Shown: positions 33,153 through 41,494, counted from the stretch's first letter. The stretch is 64,000 nucleotides of DNA from Dictyobacter aurantiacus (GCF_003967515.1 NZ_BIFQ01000001.1:2914001-2978000); one strand, 5' to 3'. Notes: generated by a model not told the origin, from the letters alone. A program made the numbers and translations.

Positions 33153-33983
33153 ATGCTCAAAGGCATGGCGAGGTTTCTTCTTCGCATCGCTGCACCGATC
33201 GTTCTCGTAGGTAGTCTCTTTTTTTTCTCCGTCCCATCAGTGTTCGCAGCTACTCAGGCGTCGCTTGTAGGTCCTAAATCTCATTATCTGGCGCTTGGCG
33301 ATTCGCTGGCCTATGGTTTTCAGCCCAACTTCAATTTTAGCCATGGGTATGCGGATGATTTTTATGCAGATCTCAAGGGCCACGGAACTACAAGCTACGC
33401 CAATATGGGGTGTCCGGGCGAGACCACCACGTCGATGATCAATGGTGGTTGTTCGTTCTCGGTTTTGCGCAAGTTCCCGTATATTGGCTCTCAACTTAAT
33501 GCGGCAGTGTTATACCTCGAACTCAATCCTGGGAGGGTTAGTCCGGTAACGTTAGACATCGGCGCTAACGATATGCTTAAAGACATCAATACATCAACAT
33601 GTACAGTCAGCTCGACGTGGGAGAGCGATCTGGCAACGGTGGATGCGAATCTGAGGCAGGTGATCTTACCAAAGCTAGCCAGCGCCATGACGGTGAATGG
33701 CCAGCGTAGCGGTGATCTCTTGTTGATGAATTATTATGACCCCTATCAGAACAAGTGCCCGGGCGAACTGCCATACGCCCTGGAGCTCAACCAGCATCTG
33801 GCGGCGGACGCCAGTGGCTACGCGAGCCTGGTTGACGTGTTTTCGCCTTTTGGGGGTGCAGCGACCCCTAATCCCAATATCTGTGGCTACACATGGATGT
33901 GTAGTTGGTTCCACGATATTCACGCTACCTCGACTGGTTATAGTGTTATCGCCAATGCGTTTGAGCGGACCGCTGGCTACTAG
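33153..33983 (+). CDS. Secreted SGNH/GDSL hydrolase
   Basis: About 276 residues. ATG at 33153 follows AAGGAGG and starts a signal peptide (LLRIAAPIVLVGSLFFFSV, cleavage near VFA-AT). The nucleophile Ser is in LALGDSLAYG, block III is DIGANDM, and the Asp-x-His pair lies in WFHDIHATSTGY. It is an extracellular esterase or lipase; four or more Cys in the mature part may form disulfides. It is monocistronic and followed by a hairpin. Confidence 0.9.
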   Translation: MLKGMARFLLRIAAPIVLVGSLFFFSVPSVFAATQASLVGPKSHYLALGDSLAYGFQPNFNFSHGYADDFYADLKGHGTTSYANMGCPGETTTSMINGGCSFSVLRKFPYIGSQLNAAVLYLELNPGRVSPVTLDIGANDMLKDINTSTCTVSSTWESDLATVDANLRQVILPKLASAMTVNGQRSGDLLLMNYYDPYQNKCPGELPYALELNQHLAADASGYASLVDVFSPFGGAATPNPNICGYTWMCSWFHDIHATSTGYSVIANAFERTAGY

Positions 33984-34047
33984 CCATAATTGCGCGGTCG
34001 TCTTTTCTGGTAATGCAGCCATGTAGTCAGTATCAACGTAGCTATGT

Positions 34048-34098
34048 GCGACCCGGTCAGACCAGCGAGGAAGTGGCGTGCACATCTGGCCGGGTCGC
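34048..34098. terminator. Hairpin between convergent genes
   Basis: GCGACCCGG pairs with CCGGGTCGC across a 33-base loop between the SGNH hydrolase and EamA genes. No T run. Confidence 0.4.
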
Positions 34099-34114
34099 GT
34101 CCTCCCTCCCAACG

Positions 34115-35029
34115 TTATTCCGTTCCGCAGGCTTCGGGTTGTGGGGCGTTGCGTATGGTGAAGAATGGGATGGAGCCGGTTGTAGAGATCCACGATCCCA
34201 GGATGATTAAGAGGAATCCGGCGATGGTGGCGATGGTCAGGGGTTCTCCCAGGATCGTCACGCCGAGGAGTACCGAGACAGCTGGATTGACATAGGTAAT
34301 GACCGTGCCGCGACTGGCCCCGACTTCGGCGATGAGGGCGAAGAAGGTTGGTAAGGCCAGGGCGGTGCAGATAACGCCTAGAATGAGCAGACTGAGTAGT
34401 ACGCCCAGGCTGGGTACGCTGCCAGGGAGCCGCGTCAGAACTAATGGCAGTAACACAATGGTGGTGACGCTGCACTCTCCCGCCGCCACAGCGATTCTGG
34501 GCAACTCAACCAGGGGACGGCTCTTGAGCATCAGGGCCCCGATCGCGTATCCAGTGGCCGCCAGCAGGATCAGTATGGCGCCAAACCACAGCTGCCGGTC
34601 TCCCCCCACGTCAAAGCCCAGTAAAACCACCAGCCCTGCCATGCCGATCAGTAGTCCAACCAGGCGCAGCCCATTGACACGCTCGCTCTTATCGAAGCCC
34701 AGCGCCAGTACAGCAACGATCAGTGGGTTGGCTGCGATCAGCAGGCTGGCAAGGGAGGATGAGACATGCTGTTCGCCATAGCTGATCAATAGAAAGGCGC
34801 CAACCATATGGATAATGGCGAACAGCAGGACCACTGGCCAGCGCTTTAGCATGGGCCGTAGCGTCTTCTGCTGAGCCGTCATAGGCAGTAAGATCATGGC
34901 CGCGATCGCGGCCCGCGCAAATACTACCACAGCCGGATCCAGTTCGCGTACAGCGATCTTAATAAAGAAGTAAGGAATGCCCCAGAATACCGAGATGGCG
35001 ATAAAGAGTAGCCAGCCTTTGCGTGTCAT
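34115..35029 (-). CDS. EamA-family (DMT) transporter
   Basis: 304 residues, ten hydrophobic segments in two repeats of five. The drug/metabolite transporter pattern is clear: FWGIPYFFIKIAV in the first helix, SLLIAANPLIVAVLAL and SRGTVITYVNPAVSVLLGV in the two repeat ends. It probably exports a metabolite or amino acid. ATG at 35029 follows AGGAGAAACC. Confidence 0.88.
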   Translation of the reverse strand: MTRKGWLLFIAISVFWGIPYFFIKIAVRELDPAVVVFARAAIAAMILLPMTAQQKTLRPMLKRWPVVLLFAIIHMVGAFLLISYGEQHVSSSLASLLIAANPLIVAVLALGFDKSERVNGLRLVGLLIGMAGLVVLLGFDVGGDRQLWFGAILILLAATGYAIGALMLKSRPLVELPRIAVAAGECSVTTIVLLPLVLTRLPGSVPSLGVLLSLLILGVICTALALPTFFALIAEVGASRGTVITYVNPAVSVLLGVTILGEPLTIATIAGFLLIILGSWISTTGSIPFFTIRNAPQPEACGTE

Positions 35030-35314
35030 GGTTTCTCCTGAATATTGTCAAATCATATAGTGCAAATATTTATATTGATGTGTCTACCAATATAGAATAT
35101 GGCTGAACTTAAGACAAGAGCCAATTTGAGTGGTCACCATCATGCCATTATTGAGAAGGGGTAATTTGAGGACCAACTTTCATAAACTGCCCGGAAAAGA
35201 TATACGGTTCTTAGAAATTTGACGCTTGGTGGCAACGTGGTAAGGGGTCATTTTGAGGTTTACTGCTCTGCTTTTGAGCTTGTTAGAGGGCGGCTGTCGC
35301 CAAAAATAAAAAAG

Positions 35315-35386
35315 AGCCGAAGGTCAGGATTGAACTGACGACCGACGGTTTACAAAACCGTTGCTCTACCACTGAGCTACTTCGGC
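35315..35386 (-). tRNA. tRNA-Thr (anticodon TGT)
   Basis: A complete cloverleaf on the minus strand: acceptor GCCGAAG/CTTCGGC, D arm GCTCAGTGGTAGAGC, anticodon stem ACGGT/ACCGT with loop TTTGTAA (anticodon TGT at 35352-35354), T arm GTCAG-TTCAATC-CTGAC, discriminator T. CCA is not encoded, and a T run follows. It is the integration site of the element to its right: its 5' half and promoter are supplied by the element, and the old 5' half remains at 39555-39591. Confidence 0.95.
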
Positions 35387-35416
35387 TGAATCTGTAATCT
35401 CTCGATCACAGAAAGC

Positions 35417-35445
35417 AGTATACACCGACATTTATGAGTTGTCAA
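35417..35445 (-). promoter_or_regulatory. Promoter of tRNA-Thr (element-borne copy)
   Basis: TTGACA, 17-base spacer, TATACT on the minus strand, about 30 bases before the tRNA 5' end. An identical -35/-10 pair with the same spacer occurs beside the tRNA fragment at 39622-39650. Confidence 0.85.
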
Positions 35446-35484
35446 CACTTTTTTCTGATCAATTTTTATCCTCCTTTTTAAACT

Positions 35485-35495
35485 AACCGTATATC
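35485..35495. promoter_or_regulatory. AACCGTATATC repeat near the left end
   Basis: This 11-mer recurs at 38537-38547 and 39461-39471 in the same orientation and inverted at 35199-35209. Copies lie about 100 bases inside both element ends, like recombinase arm sites. Confidence 0.35.
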
Positions 35496-35517
35496 TCTAG
35501 AGCCTCTTTTACAAAGA

Positions 35518-36522
35518 TCAGTCACCCCATTTTTGAACTTTCTTTTTGAATCCATTGTTCTGTTTACCCAGGTTCAAAGAGGAAACAGGTGAATGTTTAG
35601 ATTGACCCTGCCTAGCCTCTCTACTCACAAAATCCTTGAGATAATTTTCAGTGACCAGGACACTACTATGACCCAGGATAAGCGACAGTTTATAGACCTC
35701 GCCACCATTCTCTAAAAACATACGAGCAAAGGTATGGCGGAATGTATGAGGAGACACACGCACACCAGTTATCCCGGCCCTCTTTTCAACCTCCTCTAAC
35801 ATCTGCTCAACACCATAAATCGTGAGATTTTCACCAAACAGATTTATAAAAAGAGTCTGGTTTTTATCGTCTTTAGCGTGCCTATGCTGATGTATATATT
35901 TCCAGAGATATTGAGCAACATCAGAACTAACACCGACCTCGCGCTCTTTACGGCCCTTGCCCAGGACTTTAATAAACGCATCGTTCATCACTTCCAGGTA
36001 TACACGATCCAATGTAAGCCCGCATAGTTCTGATACTCTAATGCCAGTATCCAGCAGCAACAAGATGATAGTGTAGTCCCTAAATCCTATCATTGTATGA
36101 GTATTGCAAGCCTCCAACATCATCCTGACCTGGTCGGAGCTAAAAGTCTTGATTACATACTTACCAACTTTCGGGTTCTCCAATTTGAGCACAGGATTTT
36201 TTGTTATAAGCTCCTCTTTTACGCACCAGTTAAAGAAGCCCTTAATGACTTGCACATAGCCCTTTACTGTCAGATCGCTAACAGTTGTATCGTCCTTAGT
36301 CGGCTTGTTAGGATTATTAGCGTTAGCCTTAGTTCCTTTCATAAGCTCAACAAACAAACGCAGATGAGTTACAGTTACTTCATCCAGCATAGTCACCTCA
36401 TACTCTTGTTGGAGCACCATACAGAAGTGTGCTAACTTCTGACGATACCATTCAACTGTCTTGTCAGAGCAATTCATTTTACGACTGAGTAGATAACCCT
36501 TGACTGCATCGGTAAGCTTCAT
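35518..36522 (-). CDS. Tyrosine recombinase/integrase of the element
   Basis: About 334 residues. An N-terminal SAM-like core-binding domain (residues 1-110) precedes the catalytic domain: Arg in DTGIRVSELCGL, His-x-x-Arg in HTFRHTFARMFL, His in LGHSSVLVTENY, whose Tyr is the nucleophile. ATG at 36522 follows GAGGAT; ATG at 36534 is in frame. The gene lies next to the left attachment site and reads toward it, the usual arrangement for integrases. Expected to insert and excise the element at tRNA-Thr. Confidence 0.93.
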   Translation of the reverse strand: MKLTDAVKGYLLSRKMNCSDKTVEWYRQKLAHFCMVLQQEYEVTMLDEVTVTHLRLFVELMKGTKANANNPNKPTKDDTTVSDLTVKGYVQVIKGFFNWCVKEELITKNPVLKLENPKVGKYVIKTFSSDQVRMMLEACNTHTMIGFRDYTIILLLLDTGIRVSELCGLTLDRVYLEVMNDAFIKVLGKGRKEREVGVSSDVAQYLWKYIHQHRHAKDDKNQTLFINLFGENLTIYGVEQMLEEVEKRAGITGVRVSPHTFRHTFARMFLENGGEVYKLSLILGHSSVLVTENYLKDFVSREARQGQSKHSPVSSLNLGKQNNGFKKKVQKWGD

Positions 36523-36558
36523 ACTTATCCTCATTCCCTTCTAAAGAAGACTACGATC

Positions 36559-37164
36559 TTACTTTCGACCGGCCCGACGGCGGCCAGCTGGCAGGGTTGC
36601 TTGAGACTGATGAACAGCAGGAGTGACAAGGAGCGGAGCCACCAGAGCGGAGAGCATCACCATTCCGGCCTGGGCGTCATCGCGTTGTGATGTCGCCAGC
36701 GCAGAGAGCCAGCCTACCAACTCACCAACCCGATACGAGAGCGGTACCTCCAGGTGAAGCTCGACATCGGGAATACGCACCACGCTATCCAGGTAGTGAA
36801 AAATGGCATGCCGTGAGAAATGGCGAGGAGTACGCACCACCTCTAAGCCCTCGTCATCCAGGGTATACATATCAAAGCGATACCAGAACCGGCCCACTGG
36901 ACGCGCAGCCAGGAACACCGGATCACGTTCAAACTGTGAGAGTTGCGGAGGCAACGGCAGATAGCGCGGCTGACTCTCTATAACTTTCCTCACTTCCAAA
37001 CGCAGGAGCACAGGAGCCAACTTTTCACAGACCCGGTAAAATCGCTGATCATCCTGATCCAGAATATCTCTAGCAATATTTTCTATTGCCTGTATCGCTT
37101 CCTTATTTCCCTCGTTGGCTCGACGAACAAGCTCTAGAAGCGGAGCGGGAAGACTTTCTACCAT
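36559..37164 (-). CDS. Element protein of unknown function (201 aa)
   Basis: ATG at 37164 follows AAAGGTGG. The N-terminal 60 residues (LLELVRRANEGNKEAIQAI...) look helical; the middle has VFLAARPVGRFWYRFDMYTLD and HLEVPLSYRVGELVGWLSAL; the last 15 residues are basic (GRRRAGRK). No membrane segment is certain. It precedes the recombinase gene by 36 bp on the same strand and may be cotranscribed. No family is recognised. Confidence 0.65.
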   Translation of the reverse strand: MVESLPAPLLELVRRANEGNKEAIQAIENIARDILDQDDQRFYRVCEKLAPVLLRLEVRKVIESQPRYLPLPPQLSQFERDPVFLAARPVGRFWYRFDMYTLDDEGLEVVRTPRHFSRHAIFHYLDSVVRIPDVELHLEVPLSYRVGELVGWLSALATSQRDDAQAGMVMLSALVAPLLVTPAVHQSQATLPAGRRRAGRK

Positions 37165-37331
37165 AGAAACCACCTTTCCACAAAAGAGAAGAATATAACT
37201 GAGAACAGAGAGAATGTATTTCGCACCCCACGTGTTACTGGTTTCGTGGGGTGCTCTTGGTTGATGTAATTGCACAGTAAGGCGAACACATGTATACTAG
37301 AGGGAGAGTTAATGCAAGTAGGAATAGAATA

Positions 37332-37565
37332 ATGCAATGGATGCGAAAACTGACACGCAACATGATCGTTATGATCCTCAAATGGTTTATCGTAGGGCTG
37401 ATAGCTCTTCACATTTTGGAAGAATTGATCTATCCGAAAACGCCAAAGGGAATAGGAAGCGTAGACTTTTGGATATTGATGGCTATCATGTTGCTTGGAT
37501 TTGCCATAGCTCTGTTGGAGCTTGTTGCCTATCAACAGGCACGAAAACAGAAACGCTCTCATTGA
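37332..37565 (+). CDS. Small two-helix membrane protein of the element
   Basis: About 77 residues from ATG at 37332 (ATG-type start at 37290 also in frame). Two hydrophobic segments, MIVMILKWFIVGLIALHIL and FWILMAIMLLGFAIALLEL, are linked by a short polar loop; the C-terminus is basic (QQARKQKRSH). It resembles holin-like or small phage membrane proteins in form only. It diverges from the 201-residue gene. Confidence 0.5.
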   Translation: MQWMRKLTRNMIVMILKWFIVGLIALHILEELIYPKTPKGIGSVDFWILMAIMLLGFAIALLELVAYQQARKQKRSH

Positions 37566-38149
37566 GAAACACCGCGAAGTGGTCTTGCGGCTAGCGTCTC
37601 CACCCACTCCGCGATGTGCTACGCATTCCATGCCGAGGCGAGAGGATATACTGAGGAGCGTACGAGATACCCCCTCGCCTCGCCATTCCAAGCCTAGCAC
37701 ATGCTTCGGGGTAGAACGCTTGCTTCGCACCGCCGCAGTGCGGGCGTGATCGTCGTCGAGCGTTGGGGTACGTGCCTCGGCTCCTGGATGCCTGAGGGCT
37801 GTTTCGGCGTACGTTTCTTTTCGCATGGTTCGCGTTGGGCGGGTCGAAGAGTTGGGCGCGTGGCGCGTGGCGCTAAAAGATTGATGAGAAAAGAGCCAGG
37901 AGAGAAAGAGAGAGGCAACAGGAACGCTGCAGCTGATAGCTAGCGTTTCTCTATGCAGCGTGAGGCGTGCAGGCGTGCAGGCGTGCAAGAAGCAGCCAGG
38001 GCGAAGAGGTCGGGCGACCAGGCGAAAGCTATCCCGGCCAGGCGCACCATTCCAGAGAAAAGCGAGATACCCGACGTTGAAAGTCGGGCGTTGAGAATGA
38101 GGAGCCAGGCGCATAGATTTTACAGAGAGAGCAGCTGGAAGGCGAACCA
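37566..38149. ncRNA. Structured, GC-rich non-coding stretch of the element
   Basis: No credible gene. Successive stems are visible: CGCG-AGTGG/CCACT-CGCG near 37574-37615; a two-part stem TGTGCTA/TAGCACA and GAGGCGAG/CTCGCCTC between about 37614 and 37705, whose internal loop has CATTCCA on both sides; AACGCT/AGCGTT near 37920-37950; GGCGTGCA three times in tandem near 37965-37988; CCCGAC/GTCGGG near 38070-38090. CATTCCA occurs a third time near 38050. It could be a structured RNA, an origin or a packaging-type site. Confidence 0.4.
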
Positions 38150-38425
38150 TTAGGCGTCTACCTCTCGCTGACCGTTCAACACTTCACACAGGCGCAGAGC
38201 GTCAGAATGACGAGCAAAGGTTACGGGCCGACCTGTACGGCGTCCATAATGAAGGCTAATCCCTCTCTTATCATTTTCGGTGTAGCAATACATCACAAAA
38301 AAGAGGTGACGAACACGGACAGGATAATATCTCTCGACTACATATGATTGAGATATCGGAGCAGAAACAGCCAGTACAGCCTCTAATGCTTGAATGCGGT
38401 TAGGAGCTAAATCTAACATGTGCAT
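38150..38425 (-). CDS. Element protein of unknown function (91 aa)
   Basis: The frame encodes MHMLDLAPNRIQALEAVLAV..., with an aromatic central part (RHLFFVMYCYTEND) and a charged end (HSDALRLCEVLNGQREVDA). It is transcribed divergently from the HTH gene; the shared 230-bp region has several TTCACATTTGTG-type motifs. No family is recognised. Size and position fit a small regulator or excision factor. Confidence 0.5.
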   Translation of the reverse strand: MHMLDLAPNRIQALEAVLAVSAPISQSYVVERYYPVRVRHLFFVMYCYTENDKRGISLHYGRRTGRPVTFARHSDALRLCEVLNGQREVDA

Positions 38426-38653
38426 GACCCTTCTGTGTAAGATTGTGTTACCATCGAAAATGTGAATGTGAACTTCTATAGGAGAAATATATCACACCTA
38501 TTTTTGATTGTCAACATTTTTGATGTTCACATTGAAAACCGTATATCGCTAAATCACATTTGTGAAAGTTGGTGGTTGTGTAATTTCACATTTGTGGTAG
38601 AATTAGATCAGAGCACATATATCACATTTACATTATTGAGGAGGCCTAGAATA
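38426..38653. promoter_or_regulatory. Divergent control region with repeated TCACATTTGTG motifs
   Basis: Motifs related to TCACATTTGTG(A/G) occur at about 38555, 38585-38600 and 38625, with half sites AATGTGAATGTGAAC near 38455 and GTTCACATT near 38525. The imperfect dyad symmetry suggests binding by a dimeric repressor, perhaps the HTH protein itself. AACCGTATATC also occurs (38537-38547). Confidence 0.45.
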
Positions 38654-39484
38654 ATGCCAAAGCTCAGCGATCGTTACTATACTGGACGAGAGGTGCAAAG
38701 ACTGTTAGGTATCACGGAGCCAGCGCTTAGGAATCTCGTGAACCAGCGCAAAATTAAAAAAGTCATCCCGCCAGGAAAGCAGTATGGTGTATACCTAAAA
38801 GCAGAGGTAGATGACTATGCAGAAAGGTGGATGGCATTCTTAACAGCCAAGGAGCCACCTAAAACCACATTTGAAATAGCGCAACTATCCGACATGGACA
38901 TGGTTTATGACGTTGCACTACGAGCTATCGGTCCGACAATGAACGCAGAGTTACGGCGGTCCTGGCTGGAGAAGAACCCGGAAAGCTGCTATGTTGTAAA
39001 GCACAACGAGAAGGTAGTAGCATTCTTTCACCTTTTACCTTTGCAGGAAGAATGCTTAATGGACTTTATGGCAGGTAAAATCAGAGGTTGGAATATCACA
39101 GCCGACAAAGTGGAAACGTACGAGGAAGGTAAAGCCGTCAGCTGCTTACTGATCATCGCAAGTGAGCCAGATCTAAATGATACAACGAGAATGCACTATG
39201 TGTCTGTCCTCTTGAGAGGTATCAGACGCGAACTGGGGAAGCTTGGCCAGAGAGGTATTATATTCTCCAAGTTCTACGCCACCAGCGAGACACCTACAGG
39301 TATTGCAATGTCTATTCACGCAGGTATGCAGGAGTATGGCAAGCGACTCAACAAGAGATTAACGTTTGTTCTGGACCCTGAAACGTCAACTTCTTTTCTG
39401 CTGATTGACTACAAAAAAGGCTTAAAAGAGTGGCAAAAAACTCATAACCAGAACCGTAAAAACCGTATATCACCAGCTAAATAA
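38654..39484 (+). CDS. Element protein: N-terminal HTH plus GNAT-like domain
   Basis: 276 residues from ATG at 38654 (GGAGG upstream). Residues 5-60 form a MerR/excisionase-like helix-turn-helix (YYTGREVQRLLGITEPALRN). The remaining 200 residues read like a GNAT-type fold: YVVKHNEKVVAFFHLLPL, a conserved-looking strand-helix region, LLRGIRRELGKLGQRGI and FYATSETPTGIAMSIHAGMQ (shown in parts). The usual R/Q-x-x-G-x-G/A motif is not obvious, so acetyl-CoA binding is unsure. A regulator or modified excisionase is plausible. Confidence 0.6.
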   Translation: MPKLSDRYYTGREVQRLLGITEPALRNLVNQRKIKKVIPPGKQYGVYLKAEVDDYAERWMAFLTAKEPPKTTFEIAQLSDMDMVYDVALRAIGPTMNAELRRSWLEKNPESCYVVKHNEKVVAFFHLLPLQEECLMDFMAGKIRGWNITADKVETYEEGKAVSCLLIIASEPDLNDTTRMHYVSVLLRGIRRELGKLGQRGIIFSKFYATSETPTGIAMSIHAGMQEYGKRLNKRLTFVLDPETSTSFLLIDYKKGLKEWQKTHNQNRKNRISPAK

Positions 39485-39493
39485 CAAACAAAA

Positions 39494-39516
39494 ACACCTG
39501 CCTTAAAAGCAGGTGT
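39494..39516 (+). terminator. Terminator-like hairpin after the HTH gene
   Basis: ACACCTGC pairs with GCAGGTGT across CTTAAAA, ten bases after the stop codon; no T run follows. Confidence 0.55.
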
Positions 39517-39554
39517 GAAGCTCGTTCGTTATATATTTTAGCTGATGCTACAGC

Positions 39555-39591
39555 TTACAAAACCGTTGCTCTACCACTGAGCTACTTCGGC
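39555..39591 (-). pseudogene. 5' half of tRNA-Thr (attachment-site remnant)
   Basis: Identical to the 5' half of tRNA-Thr from the anticodon loop to the first base. The 3' half is missing, so no tRNA can form. It marks the right end of the integrative element. Confidence 0.9.
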
Positions 39592-39621
39592 TGGTGTTGT
39601 GGTCTCTCGACAACAGAAAGC

Positions 39622-39650
39622 AGTATACACCGACATTTATGAGTTGTCAA
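39622..39650 (-). promoter_or_regulatory. Orphan copy of the tRNA-Thr promoter
   Basis: TTGACA-17-TATACT on the minus strand, the same as at the intact tRNA. It would transcribe the tRNA fragment and then run into the element toward the 3' end of the HTH gene. Confidence 0.75.
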
Positions 39651-40072
39651 TACTTTTTTGTCAATTTTTATTTTCTTTCCCGGCCAGATCTTTATTTATA
39701 ACGTGTCTTACACTCATGATCATCGCCTGCGGCACTCCTGAGCATTCGCACCTACGGTGCTCACGAGTCCGTTGTGTGTTGGTGCATGGAGTGCGCATCC
39801 GCACAATGCATGCACCAACACACAAAACCAGCGCGGCTACGTAGTGGACGCGCGTGCGGGGGCGCTCACGTGCCCATATAGTGACGAGAGTCAGACACAT
39901 CCTTAGATATCTTGCCGGTATGTTTTACCGGTCGGTAGCTGGTCGCGTGATTTCCTCAGTAAAAACTAATGTAAATTGAGCAATTTGGCGAAACCCCATG
40001 CTTTCACCAGCCGTATCAACCTTGTTAGAATAATATTCGTGATGTTTATAGCGCTGGGGGGGATTTCTAACT
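39651..40072. other. Intergenic region with degenerate composite palindrome
   Basis: No gene. It contains the palindrome-type repeat at 39748-39885 and an AT-rich stretch before the receiver gene. Confidence 0.5.
39748..39885. repeat. Composite palindrome element, partly decayed
   Basis: Left flank GCACCTACGGTGCTCA (39748-39763), palindrome 39772-39825 (16-bp outer arms, then inner arms disturbed by AATG in place of TCC), right flank with GCGTGCGGGGGCGCT. The parts line up with those at 49.4 and 57.1 kb. Confidence 0.7.
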
Positions 40073-40471
40073 ATGCAGAATTTACAAGACTTCACAATCA
40101 TGAAGGAATATAATATACAGGATACAATATTAGTGGTAGAGGATGATCATAGCATTGGTTCTTTGCTTATTGATGCACTTGAGATGGAAACTCCATACAA
40201 TGCTGAGCTGGTAACCGATGGTTTTCAGGCCTTAAAGGCTGTACGAGAACAGAAGCCCTGTCTGATAATTACCGATTATCGCTTATCGCATATGGATGGT
40301 CTGGAATTGTGTGATCGCATGCATGCCATGCCTGAGATAAATGACATACCAGTAATATTGATGAGCGCGTACCTTCCTGCCAATGAGGCGTGGAAGCGTA
40401 ACGTACTATACCTGCAGAAGCCATTTGAATTGGATGACCTTCTAGATACCGTTGAGAAATTACTAGGATAG
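40073..40471 (+). CDS. Single-domain response regulator (receiver only)
   Basis: 132 residues, all receiver domain. The acidic pair is VVEDDHS, the phospho-acceptor Asp lies in LIITDYRLS, Ser replaces the common Thr in VILMSAYL, and the invariant Lys is in LQKPFE. There is no output domain, so it likely acts by protein-protein contact or phosphotransfer. No histidine kinase is adjacent; the nearest is at 43.2 kb with its own regulator. The ATG at 40073 follows a run of G; the internal Met at residue 10 could also serve. Confidence 0.88.
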   Translation: MQNLQDFTIMKEYNIQDTILVVEDDHSIGSLLIDALEMETPYNAELVTDGFQALKAVREQKPCLIITDYRLSHMDGLELCDRMHAMPEINDIPVILMSAYLPANEAWKRNVLYLQKPFELDDLLDTVEKLLG

Positions 40472-40495
40472 CGATCAAGATGACAACTTTATATC

Positions 40496-40542
40496 ACAGA
40501 AGAATAAAGGGTGTCTTTGTCAGACATCCTTTATTCTTCTGT
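40496..40542. terminator. Hairpin between convergent genes
   Basis: An approximately 20-bp inverted repeat (ACAGAAGAATAAAGG and its complement, one mismatch) overlaps the 3' coding end of the DUF2785 gene. Confidence 0.7.
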
Positions 40543-41394
40543 TGATCTTTTGGCTTCCAGATACACCTCATCCTGGTTATATAGTGTTGCTGAGATGCGC
40601 TCGGTAACCACTGGTGCCATGTTATCCCAGTGCAGTAAGAAGTACAGGCTACGCAAGACATTTTTGGCGTTGGTAATGCGCGTCCATGATATGACATCCA
40701 GGTCGCGTGAGATGGTGCACATATTGATCCATTCAGCGATAGCGTTATCACTGACCTGGTGTCCCAGAATAATATGATAAGGGATCTTGGCCAGGCGCAG
40801 ATCTTCCTCATGGTAGAGCGGCTCGTCCAGAGTCGCTAGCTTGCTGACAATTCCTAAAATCTCCCGTCGATCTATGCCCGTGGCGTGTGGATGTTGGGCG
40901 CATTCATCCAGGGCATCCGCCAGGTGAGCCATGGCATGTGCCCAGCCTTTGCCCTCAACATAGCCACGCCAATCCTTTTCCTGCAGTGCATAATGGAACA
41001 GCTTTTCTTTGACCATGGTAATTGTGGCGCTCGATAAATGCGCATTGGGCGAATCGTTAAAGAGGATCGAGGCTATGATCAGACTGGAGAAGCTGCGCAT
41101 GAAGACCGAGTCTGTACCGATTTCTCCGATCTGGTAAAAGAGATGATCCCGGTCAAGCGCCATATTGAGGAGCTCTTCTAGCTGTCGCGGTGTTAATTTC
41201 TGTTGGCTGATAATACCTGCTGCCAGAATAATAGAGCTAAGGTCGTCTCTCAACTCGGGATCGGGAGAGGCGAGATTAGCCAACAGGGCCCGGGCAAAGC
41301 TAAAGTGATCAATGCCGTCGGGGATCTCATAGTTGTTGGTGGCGATAGCCTGTAAGTAAGCTTTATTGGTAGCTTGTACCGTTACATCTTGCAT
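40531..41394 (-). CDS. DUF2785-family protein
   Basis: 287 residues, soluble and mostly helical. Family-like features: SPDPELRDDLSSIILAAGI near residues 48-66, a helical repeat region, and WRGYVEGKGWAHAMAHLADAL, the most conserved DUF2785 block. ATG at 41394 follows AAGGAG. It is monocistronic. The role is not known; the proteins are common in Firmicutes and Chloroflexi. Confidence 0.82.
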   Translation of the reverse strand: MQDVTVQATNKAYLQAIATNNYEIPDGIDHFSFARALLANLASPDPELRDDLSSIILAAGIISQQKLTPRQLEELLNMALDRDHLFYQIGEIGTDSVFMRSFSSLIIASILFNDSPNAHLSSATITMVKEKLFHYALQEKDWRGYVEGKGWAHAMAHLADALDECAQHPHATGIDRREILGIVSKLATLDEPLYHEEDLRLAKIPYHIILGHQVSDNAIAEWINMCTISRDLDVISWTRITNAKNVLRSLYFLLHWDNMAPVVTERISATLYNQDEVYLEAKRSTEE

Positions 41395-41494
41395 GAGGGC
41401 TCCTTATGAATACCATGTTCATATTACATACGGGCTACATGTCCTCTACGGTGACAGAGTTAAGTCTATTGACGCAATTGAGGGGATGGGGCCT

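Larger units (their letters stand above)
35350..39554. mobile_element. 4.2-kb integrative element in tRNA-Thr
   Basis: Direct repeats starting at 35350 and 39555 (4205 bp apart) share the tRNA 5' half from the anticodon loop outward and, after a diverged 20 bases, the promoter. The repeat boundary at the anticodon loop is the usual crossover place for tyrosine recombinases. Contents in order: recombinase (-), 201-residue unknown protein (-), small membrane protein (+), a structured 580-bp non-coding stretch, 91-residue unknown protein (-), HTH protein (+). No replication, conjugation or phage structural gene is seen, so it may be a satellite or defective element. Confidence 0.85.

Noticed and set aside
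34115..34475. Plus- and minus-strand frames overlapping the EamA gene (for example 33675-34475)
   Set aside because: Shadow frames: the 266-codon one is His/Arg-rich and crosses two genes.
37158..38150. 330-codon minus-strand frame
   Set aside because: It runs antisense through the small membrane gene and the structured stretch, lacks a ribosome site, and its composition (His/Arg/Ser-rich, no domain) looks like a chance frame in GC-rich DNA.
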